The notes under the pieces were generated by a model, which made no database searches, was not told the DNA's origin, and saw only the letters and a list, made by a program, of their open reading frames with translations. Below are positions 10,433 to 20,793 of a stretch of 64,000 nt of DNA, one piece after another. The DNA lies in assembly GCA_963921425.1 (NCBI GenBank), contig OY992836.1:8943825-9007824 (forward strand). The letters run 5' to 3'. This stretch comes from Dryas octopetala (Eukaryota > Streptophyta > Magnoliopsida > Rosales > Rosaceae). Numbering within the stretch: position 1 is the first letter of the stretch; each line of letters opens with the position of its first letter. A program made the translations under genes and the position numbers.

Positions 10433-11036
10433 GTAGGAGGCCTGCCAGTCACATTCTTTTGGTGTTTTTTTTTGGTTCATTGGAATTTAGTTACCAAAGA
10501 AAAGAGTTGATAAGCTTTTTTATTAGCTTTTTGTATCACTCTTTTCTGTGGTGGGCACATGCAGCCAATCTCCGCAGTATTTGAATATAATTATGTAGAC
10601 AATTTTACTCTTCTTTGTAAAAAGCATCCTGTACGTATATGATCCAGCCTAGTCCATAATAATGACATGATCTAGATTGATTTTTCTTTTGGTACTGATC
10701 TAGATTGATTTTTACTCGAGTACTGTTTGTTCTTTTCTTTTTAAAGAAAACATGCATTCACTTGTGTTCATAAATTATTTTCCTAACAGATTTCTACTTA
10801 TGTTTTTGTAATTCTTAAGTTCTTCCAAAACATTTTAGGATTTTGATTTCAAAATTTACTTGTTCTTTTAAGAAAATATTTTTATTTTCTATTAAATTAC
10901 ACTTTTTGTTGCTATTAGTTTATATTTTATTTTAAAATTTTTAATTCAATATATTAGTCTTTTGATGTTTTATCACTTGTTAATTAATTCTTTTAGAATT
11001 TTAGTTGGCAAAGGACACTATTGGGGTTTTTGAAGG
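10433..11036. other. Upstream region of GT47 copy B1
   Basis: No gene. AT-rich, and nearly identical to 17788-18391 in unit 2. Likely holds the distal promoter of B1 and the 3' flank of C1. Confidence 0.5.
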
Positions 11037-11046
11037 TTAAGTAATC

Positions 11047-11246
11047 AGTAGTGCTACATATACCACATTTTTATACCATAATTTCATACCACCTTATGTG
11101 GCAACTTATATGGCATTCATACATTGAATATTAAAAAATAAAAAGAAAAACCCAAAAAGGAAAAGAAAAACTTTGTCCAATAAAGTAATGACACGTCAGA
11201 TGGTATAAAAATGTGGTATAAAAATGTGGTAAGTATAGCATTATTC
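11047..11246. mobile_element. 200-bp MITE with 10-bp target duplication and a known empty site
   Basis: Flanked by perfect direct repeats TTAAGTAATC (11037-11046, 11247-11256). Unit 2 has a single TTAAGTAATC at 18392-18401 with nothing inserted. The ends are imperfect inverted repeats containing ACCACATTTTTATACCA. The 9-10 bp duplication points to the Mutator superfamily. Confidence 0.88.
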
Positions 11247-11326
11247 TTAAGTAATCTTCCAGCTTTATATATATACATAGATAATTCATTTGGACAAAAA
11301 CAATGAGTTAATGAGGAAGGATACAT

Positions 11327-11441
11327 GCCGATGACCATTTGGTCCAGTGGAAGGCGGTCGGTCTCCTTTTTGTGAGAGAATGTTCTGAATTCAAAACTCA
11401 TGGACAACAATTGTTGATAAAAAAAAAAAAAAAAAAAAAAA
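11327..11441 (+). mobile_element. tRNA-derived SINE (unit 1 copy)
   Basis: The head resembles a tRNA promoter (A-box-like TGGTCCAGTGG, then a degenerate B-box-like TTCTGAATTCAAAAC). It ends in a run of about 20 A. A 14-bp direct repeat GAGGAAGG(A/G)TACAT flanks it (11313-11326, 11442-11455), as made by LINE-driven retroposition. The same insertion is present in unit 2, so it predates the duplication. Confidence 0.75.
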
Positions 11442-11455
11442 GAGGAAGGGTACAT

Positions 11456-11988
11456 AAATAAAATTAATAAATCAATATGAAACACAAAATTTAATCTTAT
11501 GGAATCTCATCCATCCTATAAATTCAATAGTAACAACCATTATTTGTGATTCAATGATGATTTTGGCCATGTACCAAAACTATTGAGATTTTAGCCATGT
11601 ACTCTACAAGTCGTTAGTAATTCATAAATGATTTTCTCTATGTACTTTACAAATCATGATGGACAAAAATGCTAACATATCCTTGAATTGTAATGATTTG
11701 TAAAGTGTAATCTCAAAATTATAACAATTGAAATTACATAACCAAAGTGGAACCTAGCTCAAATTACATGGGCTAAAAGTGAACATTAGCCATAAAAATA
11801 TGCACCATTGGATTAATTATCTAATGGCTCTTATAAAATAGTGGCTCATATTACACATTCTGAAATAATGAGTTTAATGTCCATTTAGTGGTTGTTAGGT
11901 ATAATGGCATACGTTGTAAATAATTGAAAAACGTATGAACAAGAGAATCCATTTTTATTACTCGAAATTCCAATGTCCAATTAATTAA
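11456..11988. other. 3' flank of GT47 copy C1, with the empty target of the Harbinger element
   Basis: No gene. The uninterrupted CGTTAGTAATTC around 11611-11620 is the empty site matching the 5.4-kb insertion in unit 2; the TTA target is at 11614-11616. Confidence 0.7.
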
Positions 11989-13374
11989 CTAATTTAGTTT
12001 GTTGACGAGGTTGACCAACGATACAAGTGCAACGTCGACAGCATCCTTAAACCCCAAATTAGTCGCATTGGGGTGTGCATAAGTGAGACTTGGGATCAAA
12101 TCTATAATGTTTTCACGCATCATCTCAACCTTGTCGCTCGGAATCTTCATCAGCTCATTTTCTATTCGTTTACTCACATTAATAATGCTTTTCTGATCTA
12201 AATACACAGAGTATGTGCTTACATCCTCAGGCAAAAACCACGCATACTGAGTGTATGCCGTGTGGGGAGAAAAGAAAACCGGAATGCAACCGGCAAGCAC
12301 CGAGTCAAACGTTGACCGCCGAGTCGCCGTGTCACCGGGCGGTTGTAAGCAGAACACGGACTCCGTCATCACCCTCACCACCTCACTGGCCTGCCAGCAC
12401 TTGGCTTTCCCACTCCCAGCGCAGTTTAAGAGGAAGCAAAGAGTCGACTCGCTGCATTGCCTTATCAACTCGTTCCGAATATTCCCCTCGTAATTTCTAG
12501 GCGCACCAACGAAAGAAAACAAGTGGGGTCGCTCCAATCGCCTCATCTTGTTCTGCCACGTCACCATCTCCTGCCACGTGGAGGGGTGGAAGTAGGAAGG
12601 GTAGGGTATACCGTGCTGGTTCGACAGGGGTGGATGTGTCTCGATAATCAGCGCCGACATGTTTTTCATAGCGGGTAGTGTTAGGAGGGAGTTGGCTCCG
12701 TTGTCGTACGAGACATTAATATAGTTCCCCATGAAATTCCATACGACTGTCCCCAGGGTCATAAAGTGGTCCCTACCATTGTACTTCTGCCACGTAGGCT
12801 GGGCCTGAATGTAGTCAGCCAAGCCAACCGCGAGCTCGTTGCGAGCCGTGGCGTTAGGTTCCTTGAATGTCTTCAACGAGTAAAAGCCGCCGTAGAAGGG
12901 GACGTAGAAAAGGTTGGCACGTGCGGGGTCCCAGGTGCGACAAGGGTGGTTCAACACACGTGCGTGGAAGATGATCTCTGCCGTGAACTGGTTGGTGGCG
13001 AACCAGCTTGTGGAGGAATCGTTGGGAATAATCAGTGGTTGGCCGAGTCCAGAATTTGCCACTTCAGCACACATGTTCATGTGCATCCTTAGCTTGTTGC
13101 ACTGGTCGAGGAGTCCGAGGTTGAATTGCGACGGCAGAGTGTGCACGTAGACCGACAGGCTTGGGTCGTCGCACGTGGGGCCTACTGGGAATGCTGATTT
13201 GGCGACGGTAAAGTTGCCGATGATCATGTGGTGGCGTTGTTGTTGGACGACGTCGTAAAGAAGCCAAGCAACTGATAGGAAGACAAAAAGGAGAGCACCG
13301 CACCTGATGAAGTGAAATATTGCTTTGTTTTTTGGGTACTTATAGATTGCCTTGTCTCTCTCAACTTCCCCCAT
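11989..13374 (-). CDS. MUR3-like GT47 glycosyltransferase, copy C1
   Basis: Intronless, 461 residues from the first ATG (MGEVERD), probable Golgi xyloglucan galactosyltransferase. The frame runs 15 codons further upstream, but the position of the B-copy ATG is TTG here, so translation should start at 13374. This leaves a cytosolic tail of only about 20 residues, a membrane segment at 22-41, a very short stem, and the exostosin domain from about 73. Blocks seen: TWDPARANLFYVPFYGGF (147-164), HGIPYPSYFHPS, PGDTATRRSTFDSVLAGC and TYAHPNATN. Compared with A, B and D it lacks most of the stem, which may bring the catalytic domain closer to the membrane. About 20 residues differ from copy C2. C1 has PSQ where the other copies have the PPQ or PAQ of the domain's first strand. 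Confidence 0.88.
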   Translation of the reverse strand: MGEVERDKAIYKYPKNKAIFHFIRCGALLFVFLSVAWLLYDVVQQQRHHMIIGNFTVAKSAFPVGPTCDDPSLSVYVHTLPSQFNLGLLDQCNKLRMHMNMCAEVANSGLGQPLIIPNDSSTSWFATNQFTAEIIFHARVLNHPCRTWDPARANLFYVPFYGGFYSLKTFKEPNATARNELAVGLADYIQAQPTWQKYNGRDHFMTLGTVVWNFMGNYINVSYDNGANSLLTLPAMKNMSALIIETHPPLSNQHGIPYPSYFHPSTWQEMVTWQNKMRRLERPHLFSFVGAPRNYEGNIRNELIRQCSESTLCFLLNCAGSGKAKCWQASEVVRVMTESVFCLQPPGDTATRRSTFDSVLAGCIPVFFSPHTAYTQYAWFLPEDVSTYSVYLDQKSIINVSKRIENELMKIPSDKVEMMRENIIDLIPSLTYAHPNATNLGFKDAVDVALVSLVNLVNKLN

Positions 13375-13512
13375 TGTTGGAGGTGTTTGATTTGGGGAAA
13401 AAATGAAGAACAACAACAATAATAAGAGAAATTAACAAGAATATGGTTTTGGTGGTGATCGACTGTGTGATACAGAACAACTTCTCTGCCAGTGATCGAT
13501 CATCACATGCAT

Positions 13513-13535
13513 GAAGGTTCTATATATTGTTCTAC
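13513..13535 (-). promoter_or_regulatory. Conserved TATA block of GT47 copy C1
   Basis: The minus strand reads GTAGAACAATATATAGAACC, the same block as before the other copies, about 150 bases before the ATG. Only 55 bases further upstream the sequence switches to copy-A-type promoter DNA at the duplication junction. Confidence 0.55.
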
Positions 13536-13587
13536 TATAGGAGGCCACTCACATTTTTTGTTTTACACCAACAATCTTAGCACTATT

Positions 13588-13591
13588 TGAG
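13588..13591. other. Junction of the tandem duplication
   Basis: Left of this point the DNA matches the C2 promoter (…CACTATTTGAG, also at 26097-26107); right of it the DNA matches the A promoter (GAGGCCAGACACAAG, also at 4959). GAG is shared by both parents, so the join has 3-bp microhomology. This fixes the breakpoint of the duplication that made B1-C1 and B2-C2. Confidence 0.85.
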
Positions 13592-14232
13592 GCCAGACAC
13601 AAGTGTTTTTGTTGCGTACACAGCAAATTTTGGCACTGTTCAATATTTATATAGACAATTTTGGCCTTCATACATTCGCAGTCAGTGGCATAATTTTCAT
13701 TAGAATAAATTATTTTGTATAACACATGTTATATTTTCGTCACTAAATTGACTTCCATTAACTAGAGAGTACTTACCTTGTAAATTTGTTTTTATAAATT
13801 AAACATTCAATTTTGTTAGCAAAACCTTTGTAGACTTTGATTTTTAAAACTATTTGTACTTGTGATCGATCAACTAACTAGTGGTTGAGCAAGTTTCAAA
13901 TTTAAGCAAGCATTGAACGCAAACTTAGAAAACCAACAAAATTTTATGCTTAAAGTTAAAAAACATCTAACGAAAACAAATTATTATGAACAACCCAACA
14001 AACTTTTGAGCATTTTGAAATTTTGATAGTTATAAAACATTTTATATCTGAATGGAAAATAAAAATGTTTTGATGTGTAAGGGCAATTTTGTCCTGTGGC
14101 AATAAAAGTATTAATTTTTCTGTGAGGCAATATAAGAACTTAAGGAGTGGGCACAACAAAGGTTACCAAGCCAATAAATTAAACATTTAAAACCCACCAA
14201 CTTGAAGTCTTGAATGAGACAGAAGGGGACGA

Positions 14233-14659
14233 GAGCAAATTCACCACCTTAATTTGGTGGTGAGCATTACCACCCATCTCACCAATTGACATATGAATTA
14301 TAAATAAACCATAGTTAACAACTTAACCACAAACAATAAATGCATTCAAATATTTAAAATGATAGAGAGATAAAATTACTAAATAATAAAAAATTCTGGG
14401 GCCGGAGGGGTGGGGTTGCGTATGAGAAATTGGGGCTGATGGTTTTCTATTTTTTCTTTCTTTTATTCTTAAATTAAAATAAGTTTTTGGAAATAAAATA
14501 AGAATTTTTATTATTTAATAATTTTCTCTTTCTATCATTTTAAATATTTGAATGCATTTATTGTGTGTGGTTAACTATGATTAATTAGAATACAGATGAC
14601 AATTGTTGAGATGGGAGGTAATGCTCACCGCCAAATTAAGGTGGTGAGCAAATTTGCTC
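14233..14659. mobile_element. Foldback element, internally deleted copy in unit 2
   Basis: Same element and same AGAAGGGGACGA-type flanks (14221-14232 and after 14659) as 5769-6761, but about 566 bases of the interior and part of the arms are gone; the join is near 14398. The shared site shows that the insertion predates the duplication and the deletion came later. Confidence 0.8.
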
Positions 14660-14672
14660 TCGAAGGGGACGA

Positions 14673-16127
14673 CTTGAAAGCACATGCATACGTCCAGGTG
14701 TCTTAATCTTGTTAGAGCAGTTAAACACAATGAAACGTGTAGCGACAAGTATAACTTGTCGAGCTAAAGAAAAATGGAGAATGGAAACGGGATATATTTT
14801 GTTTATTTACTTTTTTTTTTAGAAAAAAGAGAGTTGGTTCGTGGACCATGTTGTACAACGTGTCTTACAGTCATTGATTGGGGAATAATTGGAAGAAGAA
14901 TGAATGACATTGTCGTCTTTGTAGTTTGTAGTATCAATTTTATTCAATACAAAGACATCATCATAAACACATTAAACAAAACATAGTACCGTCATAACAG
15001 GCTGGCTGGTAGCTTGAAAGGGCAATTAAATATTACTGCTTATGAACTGGTAGTGTTTTTGCTCCCACCAATTTTGTGATCCGCCAAGGAAACTAGACCA
15101 GAATACCCTTGTTTCCTTGAACTAGTGTTGCAAGTGTGTAATTAAGAATCAGTTTTATCTGGTTTTGTAAGATGAAATAGAGGCACATGTGGTGGTGTAC
15201 AGCATATGATAGACCACATTTCTTTTCAGATCGATCAACAGTTCACATCTTCTCATCGGACCTTTGAGAAAATATCTGGAAAATTAGACAATTTTGGGAA
15301 CTTTACTTTGGGGCCGATTATATGGAGTTGTAAAGGCCAGATTTGGGTGATTTTTATATGGTTGTAAAGAGGAGATGCATAGATTTAAACACAGTATAAG
15401 TTTGTTGAATTTGGTGAAGGTTTGATGAGTTCAATGTCGGGCCAAAGATGAGATAAAACTGAAAAAAACAGAATCCTTAATTGACACAAAATGAAAGTTT
15501 CATTCCTTGACACAAAGTGAAATTCATATCCTAAACAGAGACATGAGATATAGTTGAAGTCCTTTAGTTAAAAATTTTCCTAATTAAAAAGCATGGGCCT
15601 TTAGGAATTTTGGCATTTAATTAGTCTTAAAATGATGATAGTCTTGTTAGATAATTCTCCAATTGTCCAATATATACATATACACGCCGCTTTAAATGCA
15701 CACATTAAAACGTATACTTGAAGATTGTTTGAATGCTTACTCAAGTGTGCACATCCGCCCACTTGAAGTTTATATATATATATTATTTATGACTAAATTG
15801 TGCAGACAAATACAGTCCATCACATAAAATTGAAATAATGATGGCAATAAAATGACTAAATAAATTAAAAATAACCCATATGTACGTTAATTAGTACAAT
15901 AAGAATTTTTATTGTAAATGAGGATATCCTTACTTAAAACTTCCTCTACATATAAACTCCTAGTGTATTTTATTAAATTTAAAAATTAAAACTACTGTGC
16001 TACATATTATTATAAATCAACCAATGACTTTTTCCCACCACACCCTAGTTTGCTTTTAACTCTTTATCACATTTAAATTACAACTATATGTGTGGTGTAT
16101 TTGGTATCGGATTAATTAATTAATTAA
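14673..16127. other. 3' flank of GT47 copy B2
   Basis: No gene. It holds a 170-base stretch with no counterpart in unit 1 (about 15087-15256) and then the surviving right arm of the second foldback element (to about 15580). The stop codon of B2 is written in an extended AATT microsatellite at about 16110-16138. Confidence 0.55.
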
Positions 16128-17660
16128 TTAATTAATTATTATTTTTTTGACTAGGTTGGCCAATGATACAAGTGCAACATCGACAGCATCCCGAAACCCA
16201 AAATTGGTTGCATTGGGGTGGGCATAAGTGAGACTTGGGATCAAATCTATAAGCTTTTTACGCATCATCTTAACCTTTGCGCTCGAAATCTTCATCAGCT
16301 CCTCTTCTATTCTTTTACTTGCATTGCTTTTCTCATCCATGTACACCGAGTACGTGCTTCTATCCTCAGGTAAATACCATGCATACTGAGTGTAAGCCGT
16401 GTGGGGCGAAACGAAAACCGGTATGCAACCCGCAAGCACCGAGTCAAACGTTGACAGCCGAGTGGCCGAGTCACCGGGTGCTTGTAAGCAAAACTGGGAC
16501 CGAGTCATCACCCTCATCACCTCTCTAGGCCGGAAGCACTTCCCTTTCCCTTTAGACTCGGCACAATTTAAAAGCACGCAACGAGTCGACTCACCGCATT
16601 GCCTTTTCAACTCGTTCCTGATAACCACTTTATTTTTTCTGGGTGCACCAACGAAACAAAACAAGTGGGGTCGCTTCAGTCGCCTCATCTTGCTCTGCCA
16701 CGTCACCATCTCCTGCCACATGGAGGGGTGAAAATAGGAGGGGTAGGGTATGCCATGCTGGTACGACATCAACGGATGTCGTTCTATGATCAGCACCGAC
16801 ATGTTTTTCAACGCGGGTAGTTTGAGGAGGTCGTTGGGTCTGTGAACGTCGGAGGAGGAGTCATTGTTTAAAAGTCCCATGAAATCCCATACGACGGTCC
16901 CCAGGGCCATAAAGTGGTCCCTACCCTTGTGCCTCTGCCACGTAGGCTGGGCCCGAACATACTCAGCCATGCCGACTGCGAGCTGGTTGCGAGCTGTGGC
17001 GTTGGCTTGGTAGTACGTATTGAAAGAGTACAAGCCGGCGTAGAAGGGGACGTAGAAGAGGGAGGCACGTGCGGGGTCCCACGTGCGGCAGGGGTGGTTG
17101 GACAGACGAGCGTGGAAGATGATCTCCGCCGTGAACTGGTTGGTGTAGAACCAGCTGGTGGCGTTGGGATGTAGCGGCTGGCCGAGTCCAGAATTCGCCA
17201 CGTGGGGACACATGTTGATGCGCATGCTTAGGTTGTTGCACTGGTCGAGGAGTCCAAGGTTGAATTGCGGTGGCAGAGTGTACACGTAGACTGACATGCT
17301 TGGGTCGCACGTGGGGACTGTGAATGGTGATTTTGCGGTAGGGGTAATGTTGTTGTTGATTTGGGATTTATGATCAAGTGGCATGGGGAGTACTATAGCG
17401 TGGTGTTGTTGTTGTTCTTGTACGACGTCGTTTTTGGGTGTGGGTGGGAACCAGAAGGTGACTAGAATAAGCCAACAGAGGACAAGGAGAAGCCAAGCAG
17501 TTGATAGGGAGACAAAAAGGAGTGCACCCCATCTGATGATGAAGGGAATATTGAGCTGGGACATGGAGTGTAATATTTCATTATTTCTTGGGTAATAGTG
17601 TAATTTCGCTCTCTCCATCTCTGGAGTTGTGGGTTTTTGCTCTCGGGAAAACGTGAACAT
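16128..17660 (-). CDS. MUR3-like GT47 glycosyltransferase, copy B2
   Basis: Intronless, 510 residues, 98% identical to B1 and with the same layout: membrane segment at about 44-70, exostosin domain at about 122-447. It shares the true ATG of B1 and the TATA block about 105 bases upstream. The unusual feature is residue 402: the conserved motif ATRRSTFDS, present in the five other copies, reads ATRLSTFDS here. This Arg lies in the most conserved block of the family, thought to be near the nucleotide-sugar site, so activity could be impaired. Thr314 to Met falls in the HPSTWQ block, another conserved site. The reading frame is otherwise intact. It may be a duplicate on the way to loss, or one with changed specificity; sequence alone cannot decide. 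Confidence 0.88.
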   Translation of the reverse strand: MFTFSREQKPTTPEMERAKLHYYPRNNEILHSMSQLNIPFIIRWGALLFVSLSTAWLLLVLCWLILVTFWFPPTPKNDVVQEQQQHHAIVLPMPLDHKSQINNNITPTAKSPFTVPTCDPSMSVYVYTLPPQFNLGLLDQCNNLSMRINMCPHVANSGLGQPLHPNATSWFYTNQFTAEIIFHARLSNHPCRTWDPARASLFYVPFYAGLYSFNTYYQANATARNQLAVGMAEYVRAQPTWQRHKGRDHFMALGTVVWDFMGLLNNDSSSDVHRPNDLLKLPALKNMSVLIIERHPLMSYQHGIPYPSYFHPSMWQEMVTWQSKMRRLKRPHLFCFVGAPRKNKVVIRNELKRQCGESTRCVLLNCAESKGKGKCFRPREVMRVMTRSQFCLQAPGDSATRLSTFDSVLAGCIPVFVSPHTAYTQYAWYLPEDRSTYSVYMDEKSNASKRIEEELMKISSAKVKMMRKKLIDLIPSLTYAHPNATNFGFRDAVDVALVSLANLVKKIIIN

Positions 17661-17761
17661 GCAACAAGAAGAACGAAGAGATGGACAGAAGAATATGGTT
17701 TTGGTGGTGAGTAGAGAACAACTTTTCTGCGCTTGATCTCAACACTAATAAACGGCCATGA

Positions 17762-17787
17762 AGGTTCTATATATCTATTGTTCTAGT
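17762..17787 (-). promoter_or_regulatory. Conserved TATA block of GT47 copy B2
   Basis: Identical in this block to B1 (minus strand AGAACAATAGATATATAGAA), about 105 bases before the ATG. Confidence 0.6.
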
Positions 17788-18391
17788 GTAGGAGGCCTGC
17801 CAGTCACATTCTTTTGGTGTTTTTTTTTGGTTCATTGGAATTTAGTTACCAAAGAAAAGAGTTGATAAGCTTTTTTATTAGCTTTTTTTATCACTCTTTT
17901 CTGTGGTGGGCACATGCAGCCAATCTCCGCAGTATTTGAATATAATTATGTAGACAATTTTACTCTTCTTTGTAAAAAGCATCCTGTACGTATATGATCC
18001 AGCCTAGTCCATAATAATGACATGATCTAGATTGATTTTTCTTTTGGCACTGATCTAGATTGATTTTTACTCGAGTACTGTTTGTTCTTTTCTTTTTATA
18101 GAAAACATGCATTCACTTGTGTTCATAAATTATTTTCCTAAGAGATTTCTACTTATGTTTTTGTAATTCTTAAGTTCTTCCAAAACATTTTAGGATTTTG
18201 ATTTCAAAATTTATTTGTTCTTTTAAGAAAATATTTTTCTTTTCTATTGAATTACACTTTTTGTTGCTATTAGTTTATATTTTATTTTAAAATTTTTAAT
18301 TCAATATATTAGTCTTTTGATGGTTTATCACTTGTTAATTAATTCTTTTAGAATTTTAGTTGGCAAAGGACACTATTGGGGTTTTCGAAGG
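17788..18391. other. Upstream region of GT47 copy B2
   Basis: No gene; near-identical to 10433-11036. The single TTAAGTAATC at 18392-18401 at its end is the empty site of the MITE found in unit 1. Confidence 0.5.
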
Positions 18392-18473
18392 TTAAGTAAT
18401 CTTCCAGCTTTATATATATATACATAGATAATTCATTTGGACAAAAACAATGAGTTAATGAGGAAGGATACAT

Positions 18474-18567
18474 GCCGATGACCATTTGGTCTAGTGGAAG
18501 GCGGTAGGTCTCCTTTTGGTGAGAGAATGTTTTGAATATGGACAACAATTATTGAAAAAAAAAAAAG
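18474..18567 (+). mobile_element. tRNA-derived SINE (unit 2 copy)
   Basis: Same insertion as 11327-11441, with the same 14-bp flanks (18460-18473 and 18568-18581), a shorter A tail and a small deletion over the B-box-like part. Confidence 0.7.
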
Positions 18568-20793
18568 GAGGAAGGGTACATAAATAAAATTAATAAATCA
18601 ATATGAAACACAAAATTTAATCTTATGGAGTCTCATCCACCCTATAAATTCAATAGTAACAACCATTATTTGTGATTCAATGATGATTTTGGCCATGTAC
18701 CTAAACTATTGAGATTTTGGCCATATACTCTACAAGCGGTTAGGCCCCATTTGGTATTGTGTTTTTAGACTAAAAATCACTTATTTTGACAATTTTGAAC
18801 TGGAGGCCCGTTTGGTTAAGAAATGAACATCAGCTTTTTTTCAAAATTCCACCCCATTGGCAGAGATTTTAAAAAGTTGCCCAAGGATGCTTTCATAATT
18901 TACGTTGGAAATAATCAGGGAGAAACCGGTTATTTGGTTTAATGAAACTTTTGAAATGCCTAAATTGTCCTTATCAATTAGAACAATTTACAAGTAAAGC
19001 CATATATATATATCCTGTATTACGTACGCGCCATCTCTTCAACCCAAGGCGCGCAGACTGCGCAGTTATTCTCCCTTTAGCTCTTCTTCTCTTCTTCTTT
19101 TTTTTTGACGGGTTCTACACTCTAGAAGCCGAAGAACCCAGGTATCTCTTATATTTTATCATTAATCTTTCTTGCTCTGTTCTTATTTGCTCTCAAAAAC
19201 CCATTGCCTAATCGTTTCTTATTTGCTCTGTTCTTATACACATATAACTTTGTGGGGTTTTATATGTTATCTTCTATTCTCTTCAAAATCGATATCTTGC
19301 TCTGTTCTTATTTGCTCTCACAAACTCACTGCCTAATCGTTTCTTGATTTCTGAATTTGGAAATCCTATTAACAATTATTTATTTATTTTTTTTAATTTA
19401 TGTTCTGAGTTATTGAGTGGTTTTTTTTTTATTCAATTTTTTTTGTCTCTCAACTCTCAATTCTCAATTCTCAGAAGTTATATGTGTATTTGTAAGTCTT
19501 GGATATATTTTGGTGTTTCCAGTTTGCTTTTGAATGTTCTTGTGGTCCTAGACAAGGATAAATTCAACCACTTTGTTAACTAATTGTGAATCTTATGTCA
19601 GCATGAGTTTTAAATCCACAATTTGGAGACGTTTCAATTTTCTTTCTGGTTTCCCCCATTTCGTATGCAGTCCATCAAAATGTCATCTTATCATGGTTTG
19701 GGTTTCCATGTCTACATGTTGGGGCTCCATGTGATCTCTGTTCACTTCACACATTGTTTCTAGGTGCTGTGGTATTCTTAGCTAGTGCTTTGGTTATGAA
19801 TTTTTTTTCTTTTCTTGAGAATAGAGTATAGGTGGATGTCAAAATGTGTGGAAATTTTGTTTTCCTTACGATTAGTGTCCTCATTAGAGGGTACATATGT
19901 GTTAGATATCAATTTACATACATATTGTACTGAAAATTTTTTCACTTGCATACATGTGAATTATGTAGATTTATGTGGAGTACTCACTCAATGTTTGGCA
20001 GTACACCCATACATAATATATATCTATCAAGGCATTATAACTCATCCTAGATTGTCCCTCACAGAAGTAGCCAATAGAGCTCTTGGATCAAAAGCTTGAG
20101 CTTCATGCCAAAATACAAAAGACTTGTATAATTGCTTATACTACTCCTGAAAGGCCAAAACCACACAACATGTGCAAAATTTCAATGTTGGCCAAAAAGT
20201 GAAGATATATGGATCGATTCTTTTGTCTTGCCAACTCCAAAGCTCAATAATGTGAACAATTTGCTCAACCATCTTTCTCTACAACTTCTTTAATTAATGG
20301 TTGAAATTATAACCATAATATAAATTATGTTCAAGCTTCTGGCTCTATTAATTTCTATTATTTGCAGTTGAGCAGTATGTATCATAGACTGTAGTACATA
20401 ACTCAAAATTTGGAAACATAAGAAAAATTAATCTTCAGTTGTTTATTTGTATTTTTTTAGAAGTATAATTTTTGTTTACTTTTATGAAACATTCATCTCA
20501 TGTTCCTCAAGAATGATAATGTGATTTGTATTCAAATAGTGCATCCATAAATTTTTGGTCCTCTTGACTCTTGATACATGATTTATAATTTTTGATGGTT
20601 TTGTTCTTTGGTTTTATTGAGTTTTGTTGGTTTTTGTTTTGGTGTAATTATTTGATGGGTCCATGGCGTTCACTTTTGGCAAAGGTAGTGTTATACCAAC
20701 AAAAATGTTCCTAGCTACTTCCTATCAATAATTATAATTAGTTAGCAATACTATGTAACTATGTTAAGCTTGGTTATATATATACACGCATAG

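Larger units (their letters stand above)
4961..13590. repeat. Tandem duplication, unit 1 (carries GT47 copies B1 and C1)
   Basis: From GGCCAGACACAAGTG at 4961 the DNA matches the DNA starting at 13591, in direct orientation, through the whole of copies B and C up to the C promoter. The two units differ by insertions and deletions: MITEs at 5523-5710 and 11047-11246 only in unit 1; a larger interior in the foldback element at 5769-6761; a complete foldback element at 7361-7991. Confidence 0.9.

Noticed and set aside
11327-11400. Possible tRNA gene
   Set aside because: Only the A-box-like part is good; no cloverleaf can be drawn, and an A tail with a 14-bp flanking duplication marks it as a SINE.
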